Source: Bacteroidales bacterium
GTDB lineage: Bacteria > Bacteroidota > Bacteroidia > Bacteroidales > Muribaculaceae
DNA length: 12,306 nt
Reading direction: 5' to 3'
Assembly: GCA_004557385.1 (NCBI GenBank)
Contig: SFEA01000055.1
Coordinates: 1-12,306 of the forward strand
Shown here: piece after piece, positions 5,039-12,306 of the stretch
Position numbering within the stretch: position 1 is the first letter of the stretch
Layout: the number at the start of each line of letters is the position of its first letter
The notes under the pieces: model-generated
The model's input: the letters and a program-made list of their open reading frames with translations, nothing else
Databases searched by the model: none
Told to the model about the DNA's origin: nothing
Made by a program: the position numbers and the translations under genes

Positions 5039-7753
5039 ATGAAGGAAGACGATAGCGAAGATTACGAAATGGAAGGTGCCGAGGGTGGAGCTGACGAAAG
5101 CGAGAAGGCAGGGCACTCGGCATACGTTGTACCCAAGGACCAGAAACTGCACCTGAGCGGAATGTTTCAGAACTGGTTTGTTGACTATGCCTCGTATGTG
5201 ATTCTGGAACGTGCCGTGCCGCATATCGACGACGGCTTGAAGCCTGTGCAGCGCCGCATACTGCATGCCATGAAAGAACTTGACGACGGACGATATAACA
5301 AGGTTGCCAATCTGGTGGGTAGCACTATGCAATACCACCCGCATGGCGATGCGTCGATTTACGGCGCCCTGGTGACTTTGGGCCAGAAGGGCTTGCTCAT
5401 CGACACGCAAGGAAACTGGGGTAATGTGCTCACCGGCGACCAGGCTGCTGCCGGCCGTTACATCGAGGCTCGTCTTTCGCAATTCGCTCTGGAAACGCTA
5501 TATAGCCCTAAGGTGACCGACTGGACAAAAAGCTACGACGGCCGTAAGGACGAGCCGCTGACGTTGCCTGCCAAATTCCCGCTGCTGCTGGTGTTTGGTT
5601 CGGAGGGCATTGCCGTGGGCCTGTCGTGCAAGATACTTCCGCACAACTTTGGGGAGGTGTGCGATGCTGCTGTGAGCTATCTGCGTGGCGAGGAGTTTGC
5701 GTTGTACCCCGATTTTCAGGCTACAGGCGGATTGGCTGACGTGAGCCACTACAACGACGGCGAACGTGGCGGAGTGGTGAAAGTGCGCTCGAAGATTGAA
5801 AAACGCGACCAAAAGACACTTGTCATCACCGACTTGCCTTACGGCAAGACCGGCACGGTGCTCAAGGAATCGATTCTGAAAGCCGCCGAAAAGGGCAAGA
5901 TAAAAATCAAAAGCGTGGTTGATTACACTGCCGAGCGTGCCGAAATTGTGGTGACGCTGCAACCCGGTGTGTCGAGCGACCGTACAATCGATGCCCTGTA
6001 TGCCTTCACCGATTGCGAAGCAAGCATCTCGCCCAACTGCTGTGTAATCAAGGACCACAAACCGCAATTCCTAACCATAAGCGATGTGCTTCGGTTCAGT
6101 GTTGACCGTACAATGCATATTTTCCACGACGAACTGATGATTGCGCGCGGCGAAACGCTGGAGTCGCTGCATTTTGCATCGCTTGAAAAAATATTCATTG
6201 AACAGCGCATCTATAAGGACAAGGAATTTGAAAACGCGCCCGATATGCCCGCGGCTGTGAAGCACGTTCACAAGCGCCTTGCGCCGTGGACAAAGGATTT
6301 CTATCGCGAAGTGACCGACGACGACGTGCTCCGGCTGATGGAAATAAAGATGGCGCGGATATTGAAATTCAACACCGACAAGGCGGATAATTACATCCGG
6401 ACATTGAACGAGCGAATAGCCGAAATCGACTATAAGCTTGCCCACATGGTGGAACACACCATACAGTGGTTTGAGTATCTGAAACAAAAATATGGGCACA
6501 AATTCCCTCGCAATACCCAGATTCGCAATTTCGACACCATCGTGGCATCGAAGGTGGCTGAGGCTAACGAAAAGCTGTATATCAACCGCGAGGAGGGATT
6601 CATTGGCACAAATCTGAAGAAGGACGAACTGGTGTGCAGCTGCAGCGACATCGACGATATAATAATATTCTATCGCGACGGACGCATGAAGGTGGTGCGC
6701 GTTGCCGAAAAAATCTATGTGGGCAAGAATGTGCTGTATCTTAATGTGTTTAAGCGAGGCGATGAGCGAACAATCTACAACGTGCTCTATCAAGACGGAC
6801 GCGGCGGAATCACATATATGAAGCGTTTTGCCGTGACCGGAATCACTCGCGACAAAGAATACAACATCACGCAGGGCAAACCCGGCAGCCGAATCGTATG
6901 GTTCACGGCAAATGCCAATGGCGAAGCCGAAACGCTGCGAATTACGCTCAAACCAAAGCAGCGCCTCAAGGTGTTGCAGTTTGATATCGACCTTGCCGAT
7001 TTGATGGTGAAAGGTAAACTTGCCAAGGGTAATGTGGTGACAAAGAACGAAATACACCGAATCACGCTCAAGGAGCGCGGTGGCTCGACGCTTGGCGGTC
7101 GCGAGGTGTGGTTCGACCGCGATGTGCTTCGCCTAAACTACGACGGCCGAGGCGAATTGCTTGGCGAATTCTTTAGCGACGACCGCATTCTGGTGGTGAT
7201 GCAGAATGGCGATTTCTTCATCACTACATTCGATGCCGAAAACCACTACGACGAGGGAATTATCCGCATAGAAAAATATCGGCCGGGCATTGTGTGGACC
7301 GCAGTGCTGAACGATGCCGACCAAGGTTATCCCTACATCAAGCGCTTTACGATGGACGCAAGCGCAAAGCATCAGCGCATGATTGGCGAGAACCCGAAGT
7401 CGCAGTTGCTGATACTCACCGACGAGAAGTATCCTCGCTTCGAGGTGAAGTATGGCGGCGCCGATTCGTTCCGCGAGCCTATGACGATTGACGCCGAGGA
7501 ATTTATCGGGGTGAAAAGCTTCAAGGCAAAGGGTAAGCGCGTGAGCAATTGGAGTATCGAGGAAATCAAGCAAATAGAACCGCGTGTAGTCGACGAAGAA
7601 CAAGATGCTGCTCAGCCACAGCCACAGCCTGTTGCCGATGACGATGTTGAGGTGGTTCCAAAAGATTCGGTAATCGACCAAGGTGCGGTGCGCGATGCGT
7701 TGACCGGGCAGATGCGAATGTTCGATGAAGATGAATTTGAAGATGAAAAGTAG
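5039..7753 (+). CDS. parC: DNA topoisomerase IV subunit A (ParC)
   Basis: This 904-residue type IIA topoisomerase A subunit should pair with ParE to unlink replicated chromosomes. The N-terminus is acidic (1-30), followed by the breakage-reunion domain: MFQNWFVDYASYVILERAVP (42-61), DGLKPVQRRIL (65-75), YHPHGDASIYG (99-109), QGNWGN (124-129) and AAAGRYIEARLS (136-147), with catalytic Tyr141. The C-terminal part is a degenerate beta-pinwheel, with DGRGGITYMKRF and ERGGSTLGGREVWFD blocks but no canonical GyrA box, which favours ParC over GyrA. A GVKSFKAKGKRV segment precedes an acidic, Q/P-rich tail (QPQPQPVADDDVEVV). The ATG at 5039 fits; an ATG at 5025 is out of frame and stops at once. The usual quinolone-contact positions are Ala105 and Gly109. 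No parE is in the window. Confidence 0.95.
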   Translation: MKEDDSEDYEMEGAEGGADESEKAGHSAYVVPKDQKLHLSGMFQNWFVDYASYVILERAVPHIDDGLKPVQRRILHAMKELDDGRYNKVANLVGSTMQYHPHGDASIYGALVTLGQKGLLIDTQGNWGNVLTGDQAAAGRYIEARLSQFALETLYSPKVTDWTKSYDGRKDEPLTLPAKFPLLLVFGSEGIAVGLSCKILPHNFGEVCDAAVSYLRGEEFALYPDFQATGGLADVSHYNDGERGGVVKVRSKIEKRDQKTLVITDLPYGKTGTVLKESILKAAEKGKIKIKSVVDYTAERAEIVVTLQPGVSSDRTIDALYAFTDCEASISPNCCVIKDHKPQFLTISDVLRFSVDRTMHIFHDELMIARGETLESLHFASLEKIFIEQRIYKDKEFENAPDMPAAVKHVHKRLAPWTKDFYREVTDDDVLRLMEIKMARILKFNTDKADNYIRTLNERIAEIDYKLAHMVEHTIQWFEYLKQKYGHKFPRNTQIRNFDTIVASKVAEANEKLYINREEGFIGTNLKKDELVCSCSDIDDIIIFYRDGRMKVVRVAEKIYVGKNVLYLNVFKRGDERTIYNVLYQDGRGGITYMKRFAVTGITRDKEYNITQGKPGSRIVWFTANANGEAETLRITLKPKQRLKVLQFDIDLADLMVKGKLAKGNVVTKNEIHRITLKERGGSTLGGREVWFDRDVLRLNYDGRGELLGEFFSDDRILVVMQNGDFFITTFDAENHYDEGIIRIEKYRPGIVWTAVLNDADQGYPYIKRFTMDASAKHQRMIGENPKSQLLILTDEKYPRFEVKYGGADSFREPMTIDAEEFIGVKSFKAKGKRVSNWSIEEIKQIEPRVVDEEQDAAQPQPQPVADDDVEVVPKDSVIDQGAVRDALTGQMRMFDEDEFEDEK

Positions 7754-8621
7754 AACTAAAATATTGCCTCGGCTTTGCCTCTCGGCGCTGCTTGCTGTGG
7801 CGGTTTGCTGCGCGGCTCATTGCCAAGAGGCTGAAACCGAAGTGAAGCGCCCGGTGGCTTCGTCGTTTATGGTTGAGGGTGGCGCGTCGTCGATTCTCGA
7901 CACCTATCTGAGCCCGATTAAAAACTCGGGTGCCCATGTGCGATTGGAGTACGAGCGCTTACAAGCCATGCGTTTCAATCCCGACAACTGGCTTATGCAG
8001 CTCAATACGGGTGTCGATTACGACAATGTAACTAATCCTGCAGGAAATCACACCGAACACTCGCTGATGGCTGATTTCCGCTGGGGCATGATGCGCCGTT
8101 GGCAAAATGTCTACACTCGCGGCCTGCAGCTGGCACTTGGCGGCATGGCTCAGTTTCGCGGTGGCGTGATTTACAAGCCTTCGAACAGCAATAACGTGGT
8201 TTCTGCAAAGATTCACTTTGCTGTGGGCTTGTCGGGAATGGCTTCGTATGGCGTGAAACTGCTTGGTGTGCCTGTCACATTGCGTTATCAGGCTACTTTG
8301 CCTGTGGCTGGAGTGTTTTTCTCGCCCGAGTATGAGGAGTCGTATTACGAAATTTACGTTGGCAACCACACGGGTTTGGCGCATTTTGGTTGGTGGGCAA
8401 ATCGCTTTGACATGACTAATTTGCTCACTGCCGATTTGCATCTTGGCAGCACTGTTTTGCGTCTTGGTTATCGTAACCGTATCGAAACGTCGTGGATTAA
8501 CCACCTGAACACGCAAATTTTCACGCATGCTGCGGTGATTGGTGTGGGCGGTGAGTGGCTGAGCCTGCGCAGAGGTGATCCGATTAGCGAAAAATCAAAA
8601 ATCATTTCGGCAATGTATTGA
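7743..8621 (+). CDS. Exported DUF3316-like protein
   Basis: With the ATG at 7743 this encodes 292 residues beginning with a signal peptide: basic MKSRTK, a hydrophobic core (LCLSALLAVAV) and a probable cleavage near AAHC-QEAE at about residue 27. There is no good lipobox. The mature part is rich in aromatic and alternating polar/hydrophobic stretches, as in periplasmic or outer-membrane beta proteins. The pattern, including SWINHLNTQIFTHA and the terminal GGEWLSLRRG, resembles the DUF3316 family of Bacteroidetes; I name the family from memory. Function is unknown. Starts at 7725 and 7731 are possible but would put residues before the signal peptide. It overlaps parC by 11 bp and touches the next gene, so it is probably translated in coupling with both. 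Confidence 0.72.
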   Translation: MKSRTKILPRLCLSALLAVAVCCAAHCQEAETEVKRPVASSFMVEGGASSILDTYLSPIKNSGAHVRLEYERLQAMRFNPDNWLMQLNTGVDYDNVTNPAGNHTEHSLMADFRWGMMRRWQNVYTRGLQLALGGMAQFRGGVIYKPSNSNNVVSAKIHFAVGLSGMASYGVKLLGVPVTLRYQATLPVAGVFFSPEYEESYYEIYVGNHTGLAHFGWWANRFDMTNLLTADLHLGSTVLRLGYRNRIETSWINHLNTQIFTHAAVIGVGGEWLSLRRGDPISEKSKIISAMY

Positions 8622-9655
8622 TGATGAAACAACGATTTTTTTACATATTATTTTTGATTGGCATGTCGTTGACGGCGGTTTCGTGTCACGACGAAGTTGA
8701 TTTTGCCAATAATCCGTATGGCAATTTCGATGCCTTGTGGACATCGATTGACGAGCATTATTGCTTCTTCAAATACAAGGATGTGAACTGGAAAGCTGTG
8801 GGCGATACTTATCGAGCCAAATTGCAGCCGAAAATGACCGACATGGAGCTGTTTGCCGTTTGCTCTGACATGTTAAAGGAGCTGAAAGACGGGCATACTA
8901 ATCTCATTTCGCCTTGGGATATGTCGCGATATTGGATTTGGGAGCAGTATCCGGTGAATTACGACGAACGAATAATCGACCAATACTATTTGAATTTCGA
9001 TTACAAACGCACATGTGGCATCAAGTATCAGATTCTGAAAAATAACTACGGATATATGTATTACGGCGATTTTTCGGTGTCGATTGGCGAGGGCAATCTC
9101 GATATGATTTTTGCCACGCTGGCTTCGTGCGACGGTCTGATTATCGACGTGCGCAACAATGGCGGCGGTTTGCTCACCAATGTAGAGCCGTTGGTTGCTC
9201 GATTCATCAATCAGAAGATTCTTGCAGGCTCTATTTCACACAAAACCGGACCCGGGCACGATGAGTTCTCGAAGCCTTACGATTATTATTTCTCTCCGGC
9301 TTCAACAAGTCGCATTAAATTCAACAAACCCATAGTGGTGCTTGCCAACCGGGCTTCGTTCAGCGCTACCAATAATTTTGTCTCGATTATGAAATCGCTG
9401 CCGCAGGTTAGGGTGGTGGGCGACACAACGGGCGGCGGTTGCGGACTGCCGTTCACCAGCGAGATGCCAAACGGCTGGAGTGTGCGCTATTCGGCAAGCG
9501 CTATTACCGATCCGTCGGGGAACATAACAGAATTTGGCGTCGAACCTGATTACAGGGTCGACATGACCGAGAGCGAGATGGCTGTGGGAAAAGATGCAAT
9601 TCTTGAAAAGGCTTTTGAGGTGTTGAACAATCTCATTGCTCAAGGAGTTATTTAG
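8621..9655 (+). CDS. S41 family peptidase, lipoprotein
   Basis: This 344-residue protein has a lipoprotein signal, MMKQRFFYILFLIG..TAVSC, with Cys22 as the lipid-modified residue. HDEVD follows the cysteine; such acidic residues can direct Bacteroidetes lipoproteins to the cell surface. The S41 (C-terminal processing/tricorn-type protease) core shows LKDGHTNL (88-95), DVRNNGGG (176-183), NRASFSATN (243-251, probable nucleophile Ser248), GDTTGGG (267-273) and FGVEPD (305-310). Only about 50 residues separate the DGH motif from the core, too few for a PDZ domain. The start overlaps the previous TGA as TGATG; a TTG at 8618 and an ATG at 8624 are alternatives. The substrate is unknown, and the tight link to the DUF3316-like gene suggests a shared envelope role. 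Confidence 0.86.
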   Translation: MMKQRFFYILFLIGMSLTAVSCHDEVDFANNPYGNFDALWTSIDEHYCFFKYKDVNWKAVGDTYRAKLQPKMTDMELFAVCSDMLKELKDGHTNLISPWDMSRYWIWEQYPVNYDERIIDQYYLNFDYKRTCGIKYQILKNNYGYMYYGDFSVSIGEGNLDMIFATLASCDGLIIDVRNNGGGLLTNVEPLVARFINQKILAGSISHKTGPGHDEFSKPYDYYFSPASTSRIKFNKPIVVLANRASFSATNNFVSIMKSLPQVRVVGDTTGGGCGLPFTSEMPNGWSVRYSASAITDPSGNITEFGVEPDYRVDMTESEMAVGKDAILEKAFEVLNNLIAQGVI

Positions 9656-9683
9656 AATATGGTATAATAATAAATAATGTATT

Positions 9684-9689
9684 AAGGGA
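9684..9689 (+). promoter_or_regulatory. Shine-Dalgarno-like AAGGGA before the AMP-binding gene
   Basis: AAGGGA ends 3 nt before the ATG at 9693, in an A/T-rich 37-nt gap. It is one of the few purine-rich ribosome-binding candidates in the window, where most genes rely on overlap or A-rich leaders. It supports the start chosen for the next gene. The spacing is short, so the effect may be modest. Confidence 0.35.
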
Positions 9690-9692
9690 AAT

Positions 9693-11342
9693 ATGGACAA
9701 GTCAATAAATAAATACATCGAAGAATCGATTAAGAAAAACTGGCAAGGAAAAGCTCTGAGCGATTTGCAAGGAGCGACTCTCAGCTACGAGGAACTGGCT
9801 GTGAAGATGGCTAAATTGCAGATTGTTTTCAAGGCTGTAGGCATCAATCGCGGCGACAAAATTGCTTTGTGTGCCAAGAACAGCACGCAGTGGGCTTCGG
9901 CTTTCTTTGCTACAATCACCTACGGTGCTGTGGCTGTGCCGTTGCTGCACGAATTCAAGCCCGACGCGCTTCACCATCTGGTGAACCATAGCGAGGCAAA
10001 GGTGTTCTTTGTCGACGACAGCATTTGGCGTAATCTCGATGCCGATAAGCTGCCAAAGCTGGTGGCAGTGGTGCGTATGAGCGATTATAGCTTGGCTCTA
10101 TGCCGCGACGCGAAAGTGCAATTGGCTCACGACAATGTTGAGCAACTCTATAAGCAAGCCTATCCGAATGGCTTGAAACCCGAGGATATCACTTATTGCG
10201 ACGCTGAGGCTGAAGATTTGGTTGTGATAAACTACACCTCAGGCTCAACAGGTAACTCAAAGGGCGTTATGATTCCGCAACGCGCACTGTCGTCGAACAT
10301 GAAGTATGCTATTGAGCATCTCAAATTCTTGCTTCCGGGCGATGGCGTTGTGTGCATGCTGCCGTTGGCGCATATGTATGGACTGATGATTGATCTAATA
10401 CATCCGATTGTGAAGGGGTGTCATGTGTATTTCCTTTCCCGCAATTTGTCGCCAAAAACCATCCTCGAGGCATTCCGCGAGGTTAAGCCCAAACTGGTGG
10501 TGACCGTTCCGCTCATCGTGGAAAAAATCATCAAGGGAAAGGTGTTCCCGCTGTTGGCTACGCCCAAAATGCGTGTTTTGTTGCGAATACCTGTTGTCAG
10601 AGGTATGTTGTTGAAGAAAATCAGAAAGAGCATCATAAACGTGTTTGGCGGCAATTTAATGCAACTGATTGCCGGCGGCGCTGCCTTAGACAAGGATGTG
10701 GATAAGTTCCTTTCGCTAATCCGTTTCCCGTTCACTGTGGGCTACGGCATGACTGAGTGCGCTCCGCTGTTGGCTTACGCTCCTTGGCAGGAAACTAAAA
10801 GTGGCTGCAGCGGTCGTCTGGTCGACCGTATGGAAATGCGCATCGATTCGCCCGACCCTGCTAACATTGCAGGCGAACTGTGGGTGAAGGGCGAAAATGT
10901 GATGCTGGGCTATTATCATAACGAGGAAGCTACTGCGGCTGTGATGAAAGACGGCTGGATGAACACCGGTGACCTTTGTAACGTGGATGCCGACGGATTC
11001 ATATTCATTCGCGGGCGTAGCAAGAACATGATTCTCGGTCCTTCGGGTCAAAATATCTATCCCGAGGAAATCGAGCCGACAATCAACAATCTGCAGTATG
11101 TGGTTGAATCGATTGTTATTGAGGACAAAGGCAAACTTATTGCGCTGATTTATCCTGACTTTGATGCAGCTAAGGCTGACGGTTTGGAAGGTGAGAACTT
11201 ATATAACGCATTGAAAGCGAGCGTGATGCAAGCCAACAAGAGCCTGCCGTCGTATGCTCGCGTTGCCGATGTGCGCATCCAGCAGCAGGAGTTTGAAAAA
11301 ACACCTAAGCACAGCATCAAGCGCTTCCTCTACCAAAAGTAA
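9693..11342 (+). CDS. AMP-binding acyl-CoA (or acyl-ACP) synthetase, long-chain FadD-like
   Basis: This 549-residue enzyme of the adenylate-forming family activates a carboxylic acid, probably a fatty acid, with ATP and joins it to CoA or a carrier protein. Core motifs appear in order: the phosphate-binding YTSGSTGNSKG (181-191), PLAHMYG (224-230), VGYGMTECAP (349-358), WMNTGDL (422-428), GRSKNMILGPSGQNIYPEEIE (441-461) and the C-terminal FEKTPKHSIKRF (534-545), where Lys543 is the likely catalytic lysine. A basic, hydrophobic segment (about 280-318) fits the long-chain subgroup's membrane-facing part. There is no signal peptide, so it is cytoplasmic. It follows the S41 gene by 37 nt and precedes the PEGA gene by 23 nt, which suggests a shared transcript. 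Substrate chain length cannot be read from the sequence. Confidence 0.88.
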   Translation: MDKSINKYIEESIKKNWQGKALSDLQGATLSYEELAVKMAKLQIVFKAVGINRGDKIALCAKNSTQWASAFFATITYGAVAVPLLHEFKPDALHHLVNHSEAKVFFVDDSIWRNLDADKLPKLVAVVRMSDYSLALCRDAKVQLAHDNVEQLYKQAYPNGLKPEDITYCDAEAEDLVVINYTSGSTGNSKGVMIPQRALSSNMKYAIEHLKFLLPGDGVVCMLPLAHMYGLMIDLIHPIVKGCHVYFLSRNLSPKTILEAFREVKPKLVVTVPLIVEKIIKGKVFPLLATPKMRVLLRIPVVRGMLLKKIRKSIINVFGGNLMQLIAGGAALDKDVDKFLSLIRFPFTVGYGMTECAPLLAYAPWQETKSGCSGRLVDRMEMRIDSPDPANIAGELWVKGENVMLGYYHNEEATAAVMKDGWMNTGDLCNVDADGFIFIRGRSKNMILGPSGQNIYPEEIEPTINNLQYVVESIVIEDKGKLIALIYPDFDAAKADGLEGENLYNALKASVMQANKSLPSYARVADVRIQQQEFEKTPKHSIKRFLYQK

Positions 11343-11365
11343 ATCGGCTATATGTTTATTAAGAT

Positions 11366-12306
11366 ATGAGTCATACGAAACATTTTCTTAGATTTTTGCT
11401 ACTTGGTTTGCTTTTGTTTGACGCACTAATTGTGTCGGCACAAGGCATTTCGGTGGCGAGTTTTCGCAGGTTGGATAACGACCTCACGGCAAACATCGCC
11501 GGAACGATGATGAAAGACCAAAACGGTGATGTTGCTGCGCTCATCAAGGTTGTGACCACGCAAACCGGGTTCACATTTGAGGGCGGCATGGCTGGAATTG
11601 TGAAAACTCGGCAGGAAGCGGGCGAGATTTGGGTGTATGTGCCGCACGGCATTCAGCGAATCACCATCAAGCACCCGCAGTTGGGCGTGTTGCGCGACTA
11701 TTATTTTGAAATTGGCATCGAGGCAGCGCGAACCTATGAGATGGTTTTAACAACCGGCGAGGTGCGAACGGTGGTTACTCAGGATACCGGTGGTTCGTTT
11801 CTTGCGATTACGGTTACGCCAAAAACTGCAAGCGTTTATATCGACGAAGAATTGCAGGAGAATGACGGCAGCGGCGAAATCACCAAGCTGTTGCCTTACG
11901 GCGAGCACCAATATCGCGTTGAGGCAGGCAACTATCTTCCCGAAGCAGGTATAGTTACCATCGGCAAGGAAAAGCAGACGCTGACTATCAGCTTGAAGTC
12001 GGCTTTGGCTTCGCTTTCGGTGAACAGCACCACGCCCGGCACTCGCATTTTCGTCAACGAGAAGTTGCGAGGCACTGATAAGTGGCAGGGAAGTTTGGCT
12101 GCGGGAATGTATGTCATCGAGGGTAAACTCGATGGTTATCACGATAGCAAAACCACCATAAACATAGGTAAGCAGGAGGCAAAGACAGTCACACTTCCGG
12201 CGCTTGTGCCGATGTATGGCACGCTGAGCGTGAACTATAAGCCGATTGGCGCTGAGGTATGGCTCGACGGCAAACAGCTTGGCTCGTCGCCCGATATTTT
12301 CAAGAA
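11366..12306 (+). CDS. Exported PEGA-repeat protein (3' end beyond the window)
   Basis: The open frame from the ATG at 11366 runs off the window end after 313 residues with no stop. A signal peptide (FLRFLLLGLLLFDALIVSA, cleavage near residue 25) is followed by a conserved-looking N-terminal region containing FRRLDNDL (33-40), DQNGDVAALIKVV (51-63) and GEIWVYVPHG (86-95). PEGA-type beta repeats then follow at about 145-210, 215-280 and 286 to the cut, each with a V-x-I/V-D/N turn and a G-x-Y/H segment (VYIDEEL, IFVNEKL, VWLDGKQLGSSP). PEGA repeats are thought to bind or present surface components; in Bacteroidales they often precede other domains, for example SUMF1-like ones, which may lie past the window. 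Function is unknown. The same-strand gap of 23 nt suggests co-transcription with the AMP-binding gene. Confidence 0.85.
   Translation, partial: MSHTKHFLRFLLLGLLLFDALIVSAQGISVASFRRLDNDLTANIAGTMMKDQNGDVAALIKVVTTQTGFTFEGGMAGIVKTRQEAGEIWVYVPHGIQRITIKHPQLGVLRDYYFEIGIEAARTYEMVLTTGEVRTVVTQDTGGSFLAITVTPKTASVYIDEELQENDGSGEITKLLPYGEHQYRVEAGNYLPEAGIVTIGKEKQTLTISLKSALASLSVNSTTPGTRIFVNEKLRGTDKWQGSLAAGMYVIEGKLDGYHDSKTTINIGKQEAKTVTLPALVPMYGTLSVNYKPIGAEVWLDGKQLGSSPDIFK

Noticed and set aside
6071..7057. Minus-strand open frame of 328 codons inside parC
   Set aside because: The opposite strand is unmistakable ParC, and the antisense translation has no recognisable domain.
9663..9668. TATAAT before the AMP-binding gene as a promoter
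   Set aside because: The Bacteroidetes primary sigma factor recognises TAnnTTTG rather than TATAAT, and the 37-nt gap is simply A/T-rich.

Overview
The window looks like a chromosomal segment from the order Bacteroidales, plausibly a gut lineage of the Muribaculaceae/Prevotellaceae type. This rests on four things: a ~904-residue topoisomerase IV A subunit with the sequence style of that group, PEGA and probable DUF3316 envelope proteins, few clear Shine-Dalgarno sequences, and promoter candidates of the Bacteroidetes type (TTTG, ~20 nt, TAnnTTTG). Genus and family are guesses. I see no tRNA, rRNA, CRISPR array, insertion sequence or phage gene.

Layout. (1) Positions 1-95 hold the 3' end of an unidentified plus-strand gene, followed by a terminator-like double hairpin. 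(2) Positions 160-648 are non-coding but rich in structure. A 48-bp imperfect direct repeat (185-232 and 516-563) brackets a 173-bp foldback with 18-bp perfect arms (317-489). The stretch ends in a hairpin plus T-run oriented for plus-strand transcripts, so it may encode an RNA or be a small non-autonomous repeat element. (3) Positions 647-4720 form a minus-strand, operon-like block read in the order fdtA-like, fdtB-like, MBOAT O-acyltransferase, SGNH/DltD-like partner. The first two should make a dTDP-3-amino-3,6-dideoxyhexose (Fuc3N or Qui3N type). The last two should acylate an extracytoplasmic glycan. (4) Positions 4721-5038 are a divergent intergenic region with a promoter candidate on each strand. 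(5) Positions 5039-12306 form a plus-strand run: parC, a DUF3316-like exported protein that overlaps parC by 11 bp, an S41 peptidase lipoprotein whose start overlaps the preceding stop (TGATG), an acyl-CoA/acyl-ACP synthetase-like AMP-binding enzyme, and a PEGA-repeat exported protein cut by the window end.

How it fits together. The minus-strand block reads as a surface-glycan module: nucleotide-sugar synthesis plus membrane O-acylation, with no glycosyltransferase or N-acyltransferase in view. The plus-strand run couples a housekeeping topoisomerase gene to a tightly packed set of envelope and lipid genes whose joint role is unknown. Nothing here is clearly a new system. The best candidates for new biology are the structured intergenic element and the sugar-plus-acylation cassette.
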